DNA of 64,000 nt. Source: Caenorhabditis remanei (Eukaryota > Nematoda > Chromadorea > Rhabditida > Rhabditidae). The stretch's first letter is position 1, and the number at the start of each line of letters is the position of its first letter. A program made the translations under genes and the position numbers. Of this stretch, positions 1 through 12,053 are shown one piece after another. The stretch spans positions 13,950,001-14,014,000 of the forward strand of contig NC_071331.1 of the NCBI RefSeq assembly GCF_010183535.1. Reading direction: 5' to 3'. The notes beneath the pieces are model-generated. The model saw nothing but the letters and a program-made list of their open reading frames with translations. It was not told the DNA's origin and searched no databases.

Positions 1-986
1 AACTCCAGTGACTGTATATCAGGATAGAATAACTGATAGTTTGAACGTATTCCCTGTATTCTCGAATAGTGCAATTCAATTCAAAAGCGGAAAGAACGTT
101 TTCTTTGCGGTCGACAAACCGAACGGAAAGATTATTACAATCAAGAATCTGAAAGTCGACAGACAAAACAATGGATTCCTGAGAGCTTATTCTGGTGTTC
201 CTGGAGATCTAATTCCATCTCCGTACTTGTTTTTCTCTTCTGATCTATATGATGAGTGAGTTCATAAAGGAGAAAACATGTTCATCTAAAATAATTCCAG
301 TGTGAACTTCTACCAACAGCTTGATATTCCACTTTCTGATTTTTCGCTGGACGTAGTATTCTCAGGAGTCAGTTACACTGTTTCTTTTGGCGAAGGCAAG
401 TCTAATTTCTTCTATATCATGTTATTCCAGCTACAATCAGTGATCATGTTATTCCAGCTACAACAACCCTCCAATCTGCTGGTCTAGTAATGTCTCCGGG
501 ATTTCCAACAACAATGCAACCAAGTGATGTCTCGTATACTGTTCGTAGAACTGGGGATGAGCTGATATCTCTTCACATGAATGTAGGTTTCTATCAGCCA
601 GTTCACTAATGAATTTCTCGTTTACAGCCATTCTTCTACAGAGAACAGTCTTATATGACAGATATCAATGTGAAGTTTGGGTTCGGAGTGGAACAAGGAA
701 ACTCGTATGTGTTTACGCAGTCTTATTCAGATACATATGCAATTGTTTCAGATTTCCATCAGAACTTAATGGAAGGTTAAGTGCATCGGGAGCTATAAAT
801 AGTGTTGAAGTGAAATCAATTGGTGCTTTCGCTATCCAGTACTATACGAATTCCACGGCAACTGGTGGTACGGTTCCAGTAGAAATCGGGACAACTCCAT
901 CAGTTCAAACTACTACAAAGTCTTCATATCTGAAACAAGCCAGTCTTTCATTTCTTACTTTATTTGTTTCATTGTTATTGAGATAG
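1..986 (+). CDS. CUB-like domain secreted/GPI-anchored protein, copy 1 (5' partial)
   Basis: The N-terminus lies left of the window. Visible exons are 1-258, 301-395, 458-582 (or 431-582), 628-704 and 752-986, and the phases join throughout. The protein resembles the minus-strand gene at 1,754-2,958 along its length, sharing for example the SAGLVM/SSGLVM and GFPT motifs. It ends in a Thr-rich stretch and then a hydrophobic tail (about the last 17 residues), as expected for a GPI-attachment signal. This layout fits the nematode CUB-like (Pfam CUB_2) family of secreted or surface proteins, many of which respond to pathogens in C. elegans. That functional link comes from the family, not from this sequence. 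The 395/396 donor is GC, not GT, and its acceptor is duplicated 27 nt apart. Two introns (396-457 and 705-751) are absent from the paralogue. AATAAA lies at 1,040-1,045. Confidence 0.8.
416..463 (+). repeat. 27-bp tandem duplication spanning a 3' splice site
   Basis: The unit starting ATCATGTTATTCCAG occurs at 416-442 and again from 443 to about 463. Each copy carries a TTATTCCAG acceptor, ending at 430 and 457. Because the unit is 27 bp, both acceptors keep the reading frame. Confidence 0.85.
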
Positions 987-1753
987 TTTTGTACATATTT
1001 TCAACATAAACGTGTTTTTGTTACAGTCATTTGCATCACAATAAAACGAGAACTTATTTTGTTTTGCTATTACGATTGAAGTATCAAATGGTTCACAAAT
1101 ATCATTGGTTCGATAATATTTGTATAGATTTGAGGGAGAAGAAGCGGATAAAAATTACGAGCAAATACTTGGACTGGAAGCATCTATATTTGTTAGATTC
1201 TGGAAACTTCCTTCAAAAACTTCTCATTGTATCGAATATTACTTTGATAAGCAACAAAATATTTATAACCAAAAAGCAAAATTCCGAAAAGTGAAATTAC
1301 ACTTTCCAATCAAAAGGGAGTTGTATAAGCTCAAAATACTCAATTGTATTCTTTCATTGAATTGAAAAAAAACGTGCGTCTCTCATACAAAAGCAGTAAA
1401 ACAATCAAAATGTTTTTATTGACTTTCGACACGAAAATTGGTCACTTCTTACTTTTCTTTTCATATATGGATGAAATGGGAGAGTTTGTCCAGACGAAAG
1501 AAATGAGACAAGAATAATTGTTTGCCCACTTTTCCCTTTGATCTGTAATGGGAGTGCGGAAAAAAGTTGTTTCCCATGATAGCCCTGTAATAAAGTTTTT
1601 CTCTCCTTTGGTCCGTATCATCTGTCGGCTCTTTTATGGAAAATGCAATCAAAATGCTCATCGTTTTATTAGTGCGACCGACCGTAACCCGTTATCAATA
1701 ATTCAAATACAAAGCAGAAAAACGGAAAAGTTTTGAAGAGGCGTAAAATAGAT
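987..1753. other. Intergenic, convergent 3' ends
   Basis: This 767-bp stretch separates the tail-to-tail CUB-like genes. It holds their 3' UTRs, including AATAAA at 1,040-1,045 for the plus-strand gene. The open frames here have no splice or protein-like features, and I see no further gene. Confidence 0.7.
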
Positions 1754-2958
1754 TTAGAATCGGAAGATGGCTGCAAGGAGTAGAGATGCAATGATCTGTG
1801 GGAAACTGGATGATTTTGTAGTCGTTTCGAATGGAGATGGAGTTGTGACTGTAGTATCTCTCAATGTGTATTGAATGGCAAATGGTCCATCAGATTCAAT
1901 GAGGATTCTACTCATTGGACTGTTCGATGTGATGTTTGTACTTCCGTAAGAAGGAACTGGGAAGACGGTTGGGTCCATTGTTGTTGGTGTCATGAAAACA
2001 GTAACGTTTGTACTGTAGAATTGACGAGACTGGTCGAATCTTGGCTGAAAAGTCAAGATTTCAGAGTTTTTCAAGGTTTATGAGTACACTTACCACAAGG
2101 TATGCATCCACGTTGATTCCATTCTGATTATTAAGATTGAAATCTCTTGTTCCATAAGCTCCAGTTGGGAATCCATCAGTCATCACAAGTCCAGAAGATC
2201 CAATTGTCATTCCAGATCTAGTTCCAAACTTGATTTCATACTTCACGTTGGAACTGCTCGATGAGAAATAGAATCTGTCGAGTGGAAGTTCAAGTTGGTT
2301 GTAGTTTGTTACACTGAAATATTAGTTTCATTCAATTATTTCACATTATAAAAATCTGACTTACGTGTCAATGGAAGAACTATCGAAGAACCGAGAGTCA
2401 CTTGGAAGTCCAATATCATCTGGAAGTCCAATGAATCCATAAAGTGGTTGATTCTTCTCCACAACCACATTTTGAGCAACTGGAATCTGTTGGGCGGGGC
2501 TGCTCAACTTGAAAAACACATTGGTTCCTTGTTTGAAACTGATCGAACTATTCTCCAGAAGTGGGAAAACATTGAGTTTCGGAGTCGCAGAATTCATATA
2601 GAGCCATCCGCTGAGAGGGGTCTTTCCAGTGAAAACAACACTGACCAAATCATTGTCTTGAGTTGGGACAAATGGAGTCAGAGAGCCATCGGTTGTTGGG
2701 GCAGCCAATGTGAAACCACTGAACACAAGAGATATCAGATTATAAAAATACTTCAAGAAAGTCTTACTTGGAGTTCTGAGCTGCATTGTTTGTAGTAATG
2801 GTCAAGAGTTGAAGATCTTCTTGTGGACTGTTTGAGATGATGTAGATCTGATGAGTCTTGTTCACTTTATACAGAGATTCCGTTCCAGTATAAGCGCTCA
2901 ACGGGAAAATTGAGGCACTCGAGATTGAGGCGAGGGCAAAAAGAATGAAAAGCAGCAT
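1754..2958 (-). CDS. CUB-like domain secreted/GPI-anchored protein, copy 2
   Basis: Four exons on the minus strand: 2958-2768, 2718-2365, 2313-2094 and 2044-1754, giving 351 residues. The start is the ATG followed by MLLFILFALASISSAS, a clear signal peptide. The body resembles the convergent copy 1, with shared stretches ending in FFKL/FFAV and GLVM motifs. The C-terminus is Thr-rich and then hydrophobic (ASLLLAAIF), consistent with a GPI-anchor signal. The family is the nematode CUB-like (CUB_2) group of extracellular proteins, and its biochemical role is not established. The gene is complete and shows no frameshift. It and copy 1 most likely arose by inverted duplication, and copy 1 carries two extra introns. 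Confidence 0.88.
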
Positions 2959-3956
2959 TTGATTTCCAGAAGAAGATGAGAAGAGGAGAAATGTGAATGT
3001 CTGAATTTGACTAGCTGAATAAATATATATACAATTTATAACAATGATAATAGGAAGAACCGCAAAAGATAACATGGGAGGAGAATGACACCCACAGCAT
3101 AAAAAAGTGATAAATGATAAGAGAACAAGTAATGTATGAGTCACTGAGGAGGTTATGGGGTACGGAAATGGGAACGATTTGGGTAAGAAAAGAGAATACC
3201 GACCACTGCAAATGGCTATGGTGGTCACCAACCCAACACTCGTGTATTTGCATTTTCTCTTTTGTGTTTTCGGAAAAGAGTGAGTCAGGACGCACCTGGC
3301 GCCCCGGTCCGCTAGAGAGGAGCAGGTGTGAACGATTGCGCGTTGGAAGGGAATGGGAACGGAATAGGTGTTTCTGGTTGGAGCTAGATTTCAACAGATG
3401 GAAACAAAAAAATGAAGAAAAAGAAATGAGAAAATGAACGGAGGGATGGAGTGAAAGAGGAACAATGAGGGAACATAAAACTCTAAAACGTTCATTTGGC
3501 CCAGATAAAATCTGTTTGTAAAACGAAGAGAGATTGGGTCAAGTATATAAAATTGGAAGGTTCTGAATCATGGGGGATTAGAATGTAGAAGAAGAAAAAG
3601 AGAGAGCTGTAAAGAATTCTCAGACGACAAGAATGAAAGTGTGAAGGAATGATCTGACAAAAAGAAACCCAATAGTCTTCCAAGTATGTTTGCATATCTA
3701 AATGAACCATGAAGTTCAAATAAAATAAATTAGCATCAAACATTATCATCTAGTTCCGTTCCAATCAAATGGTTTCGTCCTTTTTCTCGGAATGTTGAGA
3801 ATTAATGATCTGAAACGAGACAATACACTTTGAAAGTTTTAGAGAAAGGAGATGTGGATATCTTATAGCTTTTGCTTTTTATGCGAGCATTGGATATTTC
3901 TAATTTGCCCACATTCAGACTTTTTCCTTGTGAGAATATACAATTAGTTGTTGATG

Positions 3957-4011
3957 TTGTTGATGTTGGGTTACGGTATAATCTAGTTGTTGATGTTGGG
4001 TTACGGTATAC
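3957..4011 (+). repeat. Short tandem duplication (GTTGATGTTGGGTTACGGTA unit)
   Basis: The 20-mer GTTGATGTTGGGTTACGGTA is present twice, about 28 bp apart, inside the 5' intergenic region. The first copy is preceded by extra GTT/GAT trinucleotides. No function is apparent. Confidence 0.8.
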
Positions 4012-5557
4012 ACCTCCTTTCTAGGTCAAATGTTGAAACTTGAAACTCTGAAGCCCCCTTCCTTTATTGTTGTTTGTACAGTTTGCATGACTCAGTGACC
4101 ACATGTTTGGGAATGCGCATTTGCGGAAGCTGACTGGTTTCTTAATTTTGATGTTTTGAAGAGAAAGAAGTGAGAGAGGATTGTTCAGAGGGATCAGTAC
4201 AATCTACGTCTTTCAGAAACATCCCATTTTTCCTCTCACTATTGTTCCTCCAATCCAAAAAGAACTACGTCATTACCTGAGTACAAACATATCTCTTGCA
4301 TGTTTTTTGTTTCAACAAACCCTGTCTACACACCTATTCATTCACTCCGGCTATACCATATTGTTCTTTTTCATTGTTTCTACTTCCTGTCACATCTTCT
4401 TTCCCCTTTCTCGTCCTCTATTTTCCTTCCAATTGCCTCATCAACCGTGTCAATTATGGTCCACTGTCCACATATGTTGCCACTTCACACCTTATCCTCT
4501 TTTCCGTTTCCTTCTCATTTCTTCTTCGTCTTCTCAATTTCTCATTCCGAACAAGTCTGTCACCAGATGACAATTCTTATCAACTGTTCGCATCTTCTTC
4601 TCCGATTTCGGACGCTTTCGAGGTCACTCTGATCCGGTAAACATTGCATAATTGAATATTCACTCACTAAACTTTCCATTTCTTTTAGTGATATCAGATC
4701 CTTTCCTTCTCTAGTTTTCTTGTCTTTTTTGCTTAATTCGGATCAAATTACAACCAGAAAATTGATATTTTTGAGTGTGTGACTGAAAGCTTGAATCAAG
4801 GAGTTTCTCCTTTTTTATTCATTCGTCTTCTTGTAAACTGCGATTGAATTCAAACTAGATTAAGTCCATAAAAAATCAAAAACCGTACTTCCAAATGTTA
4901 TTTTTCGATTTCCTTGAAGGCCACATTACCCCTTTTTCTTTTTTTCTTCATCTCGTGCCGCAATAAAACAAAAATGTCTAACTCAATAGTGCAACCTTGT
5001 AATTATCCACTGAAGTTTAAATTCAAATATATCTACTCACTATGATGAAACCATATATGGACAATCGCTAAGACTGAGTATCTCATTAGCTTAATCAAGA
5101 AAGTTGTAATATGATACAGATCTCACAACTGAACTAGAACATCTTCCCATTCAGAACAGTACCGAGCCGAAAATGTACATTACTTCAATTTTTCCATAGA
5201 CATTCACCGAGTTTTTTTCTCCGCTCTTTCATAATCCTCCTGCCAAACTAACATTTCCAAACAACTCCTTTTATCCGTTCTTATTAGTCTAAGAGTTCCC
5301 AATGACTACTACTACTTGCTCTTTCTCTCTCTATTCAATGACATCTTCTTCTTATTCTTCTTCTTCTTTTTCCATTCAGTCTTCTTGTCACTTCCAGGCA
5401 ATTCCCTAATGCATTCCTCACCTCCTTGTCCCCTTCTCTTTTCCTCCTATCTCAACCAATTTCGTTCTCAAATCGAATCCGAAAAAGTGCTTCTGCTTCT
5501 TCTTCTTTTCCGTTGCACGAAATTTTTCGAATTGGGAGAATTTCTTAAGTCATCCAA

Positions 5558-5577
5558 TTCTAGAGACGCAGACACCA
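5558..5577 (+). promoter_or_regulatory. 20-bp repeat with GAGACGCAGA core, copy 1
   Basis: TTCTAGAGACGCAGACACCA occurs here and again at 6,907-6,926 with no mismatch. The GAGACGCAGA core matches, from memory, the motif linked to the zinc-finger protein EOR-1 in C. elegans. That link is an inference. Confidence 0.5.
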
Positions 5578-6760
5578 CAAAACCCAGAAGCAGACTCCTT
5601 TTAAAATGTGCACGAGAATGCTGCCCGCAGTAGTTTTAGTGTATGTTTGTAGTAGTCGAAGAAGAAAAAGAGAAGACGTCAGAACATCATCTTCCTTGTG
5701 TATTTCTTCTGCCCAATTGAGCATATTTCCGTTGGATTCATCTTTTCCCTTCTGCTGCACCCAACCATTCCTTTTTTCTCTTTTTTCAACAATCAAACAT
5801 TTTCGTTTCCTCTATTCACCTAATCCGAATTGAATCGGTGTCACTGTCTGTTGACTCTTCGGACTTGTTCCAATGCAAAAAATGCTTCTTCTTCTTCAAT
5901 TTTTTTCTACTTTTGCTCTTTTCCTGCAGAAAAAAAAACTAAAGAAGTTTTACTTTTTTTAGATTCCCAGGAGGAACAAAAAAGACAAAAAACGGCCAAG
6001 GGGTGGAGAGTGAATTATAGCAAGAAACGAATTCCCTTTCTCTCCGTTTTTGTTTCTTTGTCCAGCTCTCTTTTCTCAATGTGCTCTTGAGCCCGGATTA
6101 GGAGACACTCTTGTCTTGCATTTCGAGGTCAAAATGAGTTTTTGTCAAGATAGGGGAAAAGTGAGTGACATGACGATCCCATATGTTTATATATTTCATT
6201 TTTCGTATTATACACCACCAACAATTTTCTTTTCCGAAGTTTTCGTTTCTTTTGTTTTCCCGGTTCAAGTAACCTGTCCAAAATAGTGTTGGAAAATGAT
6301 CTCTGAAGAAAATTCATCTCATTCCGGACACATGAACTCACATGATTCATTAGCACATCATCATTTTTAAATGTAAACTTGATGCTCCTTCTCATGCTTT
6401 CTCGAGCTCTTAATTGAATAATTCATCTCCACTTTTCAAGATATACACTTGACTCTTTCCTTCTCCTCTCCCCTCTTCTTGTTCTTCAGAATACCTATTC
6501 CGTTTCCATTCACTCAACTAGTACATTACTTTTACGATCTGAAAACGGAGGACTTGTCGACGTGGCGTCGTGCCAGTTTTGAGAAACCTCATTTTCATGA
6601 ATTCGTAATCTTCTTTGTCTTCTCTTTTCCGTTGCATGCGCCTTGAGTACGCCAAGTTCGAATCGTTAATTACTTTTTCCCGCCTTTCCATTTTCTCCTC
6701 CCCCATTCTCGCTCCCTTCTATTTTCTTCCATTCTTCCTTAATCAGCTCCATTTTGTTTC

Positions 6761-6772
6761 TCTGCGTCTCTT
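6761..6772 (-). promoter_or_regulatory. EOR-1-like core, inverse orientation
   Basis: TCTGCGTCTCTT is the reverse complement of the GAGACGCAGA core. It lies between the two 20-bp copies, making three cores within 1.4 kb upstream of the testin gene. Confidence 0.45.
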
Positions 6773-6906
6773 CATCTTCCACACTCTCTCCCTCACATAT
6801 ATCCAGCTTCTTCTAATCTGTGTTAGGACCCAGGTGCCAACACGACATGCTATTGCATAAATTAGTTCCCGATAAGAAAGAATGTTTCAAGAGAGAGTGT
6901 GAAAGC

Positions 6907-6926
6907 TTCTAGAGACGCAGACACCA
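6907..6926 (+). promoter_or_regulatory. 20-bp repeat with GAGACGCAGA core, copy 2
   Basis: This is an exact second copy of the 20-mer at 5,558-5,577. The flanking sequence differs, so the identity is confined to the element itself. Confidence 0.5.
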
Positions 6927-8302
6927 GACAACATATCCATTTTTTGGAAAGGACGCTCGAACGGCGTCATTACTTCGTTCTCTTCTTCTTCTTCTGGTTT
7001 TTGTCTGCTAGTTGTCTCATGTTTTCCGTTCTTTTCCTCCCTCAAATCTTCTTGCAACAAGTTTTTTCGTTCTTTTTGTGACTTTCTAAATGACGTGGAT
7101 TATTGTGAATGGATTATTGAGTAAGTATGAAAGTGCGGAGGCGTCAGATCATCATGATCAGGTTAGCCAGTCTCCGGATTAGTGAGACTATTGTTAATAC
7201 GTCTACCTTTTATTTTGTTTGCATTCCGAAATTGATTCGCAGATATTGTATAAATTATTGTAAAATCGAATAGCTGAAGCTTACAAAACAAGTTTTTCTG
7301 AATCGAGATTTCAATTCTGAATCAGACAACTTTCAACAGTTAAAGGAAATAAAGTTATGACATTTTTAGATTGAATAGTTCTGCTTCAAATTTTGGTGTA
7401 CCCCAAATATGGGCAAATCTGTAACCCAATTCTTTTCTAATTTTTTACTTGATTTCTGGGAATAAAACCCGCAACGTCCTAGAAGCACACTCTGTATGAA
7501 TCCTGGAAAGAACGGAATCGTTTTCGCAAGTTCCAGTCCAAAACTTATTCGTGTCGATTTCGTTGGGGATGGCAGCTGCATTTCGTGCCTTTCCTACGGT
7601 ATAAAAACATTAAATAAAAAGGACGTTTCATTATTCTCTGTGTAACCTTTCCAACCCATACCCATTTGTTAATGTACTAAATTTCAACACGGGTGTGACC
7701 CGAGTGAGCACATTCTGTTGCCACCTGCCACTAAGAATGACTCATTTCAATTCATGCTCTCTCCCTCTAATACCATCGTTTCAATTATATTTTCGTTCTC
7801 ACTCCACACCTTATCACCTGCTGACCGGAAACGTTTTCAGCCCTCGAAACTATCATGTTCTCTCTAGGAAAATCTTCCTATTTCATATTTATTTCCCATA
7901 AATTGTTTGTTTTCTTCCTCTTCAATTCTCTTTTTCTCATGTGAAAACGCTCACACATATATAGACAAAATCAATGTTTGCTCCGTTCATCGAAATTGTA
8001 TTTTTATTGCCACCTCCTTCTCTTTTTCATTCTTCTCGTTTACATCTGCAACATTTTCCACGTTTTGTTTCTCCTACAATATATTTTCATATCGGCAAAT
8101 ATAGTATGATTTCCATTTTTCTTTTTCAGTCAAACATCTGTGAGCTGAAAAAATATAGTGAATTCAGGCGCATTGAAATAGAGAATAGACATTGAAGACA
8201 AAAAAGAATCGACCCATTGTGAATTATTCATCTTCTTCGTATTCTCGCTCGTTTTTCTCAACTCTTTCTTCTTCTGCAAACAACTTTTTATTATTTTCAG
8301 TG

Positions 8303-9890
8303 ATGGCCGAGGTTACGTCTCCTGTTGTAGACGAGAAACCATGTTTCAAAGCGAATCCACAAATTTTCAAATTAGGATTAGCACGACAACATATTCTCGC
8401 TCATGATATTGGACAAGGATCCCAGTGTAGGAATGAGCCAACGTGTCGATGTGAAGGACTTGATCTACACTTTTGGAGAAAAATGTGTAAGAACTGTGGA
8501 TGTCGGATGGATGAACATGATGTGGTGCTACCGAATGAATATGATCATGCCCAAATTGTAATCGGAAGATTATTTGGAGTCAAGGAACATTTTGAGAAAG
8601 TGTTGACAAGACCAGGAATGTATAAACCATCGGATCAAAATGATACAAAAGAGAACAATATGATGTCGAGTAGATCACAACCAACTGCAGTCTATAACTA
8701 CAAAATGTCGTCAAGTGATTCAGAATCTGAGAAGGATGGACCAACTGTCAAAAAGGTGAGTGAGAGAAATTCTTTACAAAGCATCAAACCTCAGTTTCAT
8801 TCCAGGATAAAGTTCAGTACGCATGGGCCCCTCTCCCAGACAAAGATCTAGTTTCCCGATACATGAAATGCCTTCCAGAAGAAGAGAGACCACTAGTTGG
8901 ATCAAAAGGAGAGCAGAACAGAAAATCTAGGTTGCAATTCCAGGTGAGATCATATTTTTTTGATTCCTGATCCAAAAATCATGAATTTTCAGTTGCCACT
9001 CTACGACTGCAACGTGGAGGATGCTCGTTTTGTAGAAGAAAAAGACGTGAAAACTCTTCAAAAGTTCGTTGAAAACGTCCGAAACAATGTGATTGGAGTT
9101 GGAAGAGTTGTTGAAATCGGAAAAGATTCTGATAATTATGAAGATGATTCGAACGACTTCGAAAAGTCAATGAATGCAGCTTTGAAAGGATTGAAAGTCG
9201 GTGAAACAGATTGCAAAGATTGCAGTGAAATTATGAAAAACGGAGAGATTGGAGTCGAATGTCATCATCACACGAAAACGGAAACGTACCATCCGAACTG
9301 TTTCCGTTGTGAGACATGTCGACAGTTGCTGGTTGATAATATTTATTTCTTCTACAAGGATAAATACTATTGTGGAAGACATTATGCAGATCAGTTGTAT
9401 CCAAGATGTGCTGGTTGTGATGAGGTATATTTCATATCTGTTTTCCTCTTTCTAATTCAAACATTTTCAGTTAATTTTCGCCAACGAATACACATTCGCA
9501 GAGGAGAAATCGTGGCATTTCGATCATTTCGCATGTTTCAAATGTGACTTCAAGTTGGGCGGTTCTCGATATATGACTCGAGATGAGAATCCATTCTGTT
9601 TGGAATGTTATCTGAAATTGTTTGCAAAGGTAACACTATACTTCTGTCTAATGTATACAACATAACTTTGTTTTCAGACATGTGACACGTGCCAATCTAA
9701 AATAGGCCCAGATGAGAAGCGTCTAAATTATAATGAAATTCATTGGCACGCAGAAGAGAGATGTTTCCAGTGTGTTCAATGTCACATGAATCTAATCGGA
9801 AAGAAGTTTATCCTCAAAAATCATAAACTTCTATGCTCCTCTCAGTGCAAAGCCAACTACAATTCTGCTCATCCGGATGCTCAATTATAA
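8303..9890 (+). CDS. tes-1: Testin homologue: PET domain plus three LIM domains
   Basis: Five exons: 8303-8755, 8806-8943, 8993-9424, 9471-9629 and 9678-9890, giving 464 residues (human testin is about 420). The start is MAEVTSPV, two bases after an acceptor-like TTATTTTCAG, as for SL1 trans-splicing. An in-frame upstream ATG at 8192 lies before that site and is rejected. The order of parts is: a Cys-rich N-terminal segment (CRCEGLDLHFWRKMCKNCGC), an acidic linker, a PET domain starting near QYAWAPLPDKDLVSRYM (about residues 155-215), then three LIM zinc-binding domains to the C-terminus. The first LIM runs CKDC..HPNCFRCETC..YCGRHY. Testins act at cell junctions, focal adhesions and the actin cytoskeleton. 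C. elegans TES-1 acts at epidermal junctions. That role is transferred by homology. A polyA signal AATAAA lies at 10,169-10,174. Confidence 0.93.
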
Positions 9891-10615
9891 TTCTCTCTCC
9901 GATCCCGTGTTTTTCTTCATCCACGACACAGTTTTTCTTTTTCTCTTCCCTCTTCTACTCAATTCATGTCATTCCCTTTCCATTTGATCCTACTACAACT
10001 ACAGCTTTTTGCGCTTTTAGTTATGATTTTTCCTCGTGTATATTCTTTGTTTCTTGTGCGGGATTTTCACTTTTTCGCGCTTCATTCGAATGTTTTTCTA
10101 TCAAGCGGAAGCATAATTGTATCTTTTTCTTGTCTTTTGCGAACAGACTTTCAAGCTTTCTTGACGAAAATAAAATAGTTGAACTGACAAGAGAACCTTT
10201 TGAGTCGGAAATACAATCAAAAAATTCTAACCGTAGAGATCAAGAAAACATAGTCTATACCCCATAAGTTCGTTTCCAAAGTCTGCTTACGGAACATCTG
10301 ACATACTAAAATTTCACTTTGAATAGGCGATTGCCACTTCTGTACAGTAAATTTTCGAATATTTTCCTATGTGTTTCCAAAATTTCACTTTTTACCCAAA
10401 ATTCCAATTCAACACAAATTTCTATTGAAATGCATTAGATAATTGTGTGAAGTGAAAGTCTCTCGGACCATACTTATCGATGCCCGAACCGAGGGAAAAT
10501 TTTGAAAACCCGGCATCAAAAAATAACTATTTTTATAGAAAATGTAAACATTTTTAATGATTTTTCATCTGAGGTAGACATGCTGGCTGCTGTAAAAACG
10601 TTTTAGTAAACTTTA
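9891..10615. other. Intergenic, testin 3' UTR and F-box gene 3' flank
   Basis: The first ~290 bases are the testin 3' UTR, ending near AATAAA at 10,169-10,174. The rest up to the F-box stop codon is AT-rich with no gene that I can support. Confidence 0.6.
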
Positions 10616-11755
10616 TTATGCAATATTGAATCGTTTGTGCCACACATAGAAATGAAGGAAACCACAACTTGGTATGACATTAATAGTTGCTAATAATCCA
10701 TCATGTCTCTCGAAATCTAATCCTTCCGAACAGTCCATAGCGTTGTGTAGTCTGTTAGCAAATCTGAAAGGAAGACGACAATGCTTGCCGATTCAGAAGT
10801 TTACTCACTCTTTCTCATAAATGTAACATTTTTCTCTTTTAGTTGGATCCCATGGTTTTGCATTGAATTCGGAAATGAATCGATCTCTGTTCAAAGCTTC
10901 TTGAGGTAATTCAACCATTTTGAGAGCTACCAGTGTCGTATTATTTCCATTTCTCCATTGATTGATGAATTCAATTATTGTTTCGATTTCAAAAATTGGG
11001 TGATTCAAAAGCAAGAGTTTCCCTTTGAAACCAAGCAAATGTTCTATTTTAACCCATTCCGCCTCATCAGAAATTAGTAAATCAGATTGGAAGATATTCA
11101 GATTTGGGTCTACTCGCCCCTGAACTTTTGAAAATATTCTAACATTTTTTGTCGGATTTTCTATGTTATTGAAGAATTCTGATAGTTTTTCAGAGGTCAC
11201 AGTTTCAGATACAATTTCTATGTGGGAAACTGATTTAAGACATGTCTCAGTTATGAATCCTTTCAGATCATCAATCAAATTCAAATCCAACACGAGATAT
11301 TTTAAATTTCCTCTTACTAAATCCACAATGTAGTTGGTTATTTTGAATCCACTGTTAAGGATATTACTGTATAAAATACTACCGTTTTGGTTATCAACAC
11401 ATCTGATAAAATGTAATTGTCTTTTTTCATATTGAGACATCGAAACATACCTGAAATTGTGTTCGACTCCATCAATATTCGCTGTGAATCTTCGCCCTTT
11501 ACTCCCAACACAACTTTGATCAGACTTGAATGGAATCGATATTTGATGAGTTAAAGACACAAATCTTAATCGGAAAACCGGTACCTTCGATATGTAAACA
11601 TTTGTGGAAATTCCCGGATAATCAGTATGAAAACGTATTTCTTTGATTCTTTCTTTTGACTTTTTCGAGCAGAATGAGAGAGAAATCACTTCCATCGGAC
11701 ACATTGAACTGATAATTCGAGAATATGCGAGGTACGGTAATGAGAATAATTTCAT
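10616..11755 (-). CDS. F-box protein, nematode F-box B-like family
   Basis: Two exons, 11755-10809 and 10763-10616, give 364 residues. The start MKLFSLPYLAYSRIISSM sits five bases after an acceptor-like TTTTCAG. Residues 3-45 (FSLPYLAYSR..MCPMEVISLSFCSKKSKERIK) match the nematode F-box consensus. The remaining ~300 residues look like the FBA_2-type C-terminal region that normally contacts the substrate, with features such as LVLDLNLIDDL and a closing segment with WHKRFNIA. F-box proteins are substrate receptors of SCF (Skp1-Cullin1) ubiquitin ligases. This large family evolves fast in Caenorhabditis, so no one-to-one orthologue is claimed. The frame is intact. Confidence 0.82.
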
Positions 11756-12053
11756 CGTGTCTGAAAAGTGTGGAAAGCTGAAAACTATTTACAAGAGTAA
11801 AGAATAAAGAATAATAAGTAATGGAAGAAAAAGGGAATGACGAAAAGATGACTGCGTGGATCGATAACTCAGAATTCTGTGAGTCAAGAGAACAACACAC
11901 AATAAATGTGCAGTTGTTACACTAGGAAGACGTGGGAAGGTCGTGCAGAACAAGGCGTGCGGCAACGATTCGGCGGACCGAGAGAAGTTTTTTGTATAGA
12001 AAATATTTATTTTATTCAGATTTCGTTCGAGTTCAGATGATTCTTCCTCATCT

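Larger units (their letters stand above)
2959..8302. other. 5.3 kb gene-free region between divergent genes
   Basis: I find no spliced gene here. The plus strand is strongly pyrimidine-rich from about 4,180 to 4,640 and from 5,300 to 7,080, which creates long but spurious hydrophobic frames. The region separates the minus-strand CUB-like gene from the plus-strand testin gene, so it should hold both promoters. It also contains a 20-bp exact direct repeat with a GAGACGCAGA core (5,558-5,577 and 6,907-6,926), an inverse copy of the core (6,761-6,772), and a short tandem duplication near 3,957-4,011. Confidence 0.6.

Noticed and set aside
7480..7620. Protein-like reading near 7,494 (ATG AAT CCT GGA...) and an overlapping second frame after TCCTAG at 7,481
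   Set aside because: Two different frames look equally plausible, both end within ~50 codons, and no partner exon or domain was found. It could be a gene relic, but this is not supportable.
8192..8302. Upstream in-frame ATG extending testin by 37 residues
   Set aside because: An acceptor-like TTATTTTCAG sits just before MAEVTSPV, and the extension is Ser/Phe-rich like the surrounding pyrimidine-rich flank.
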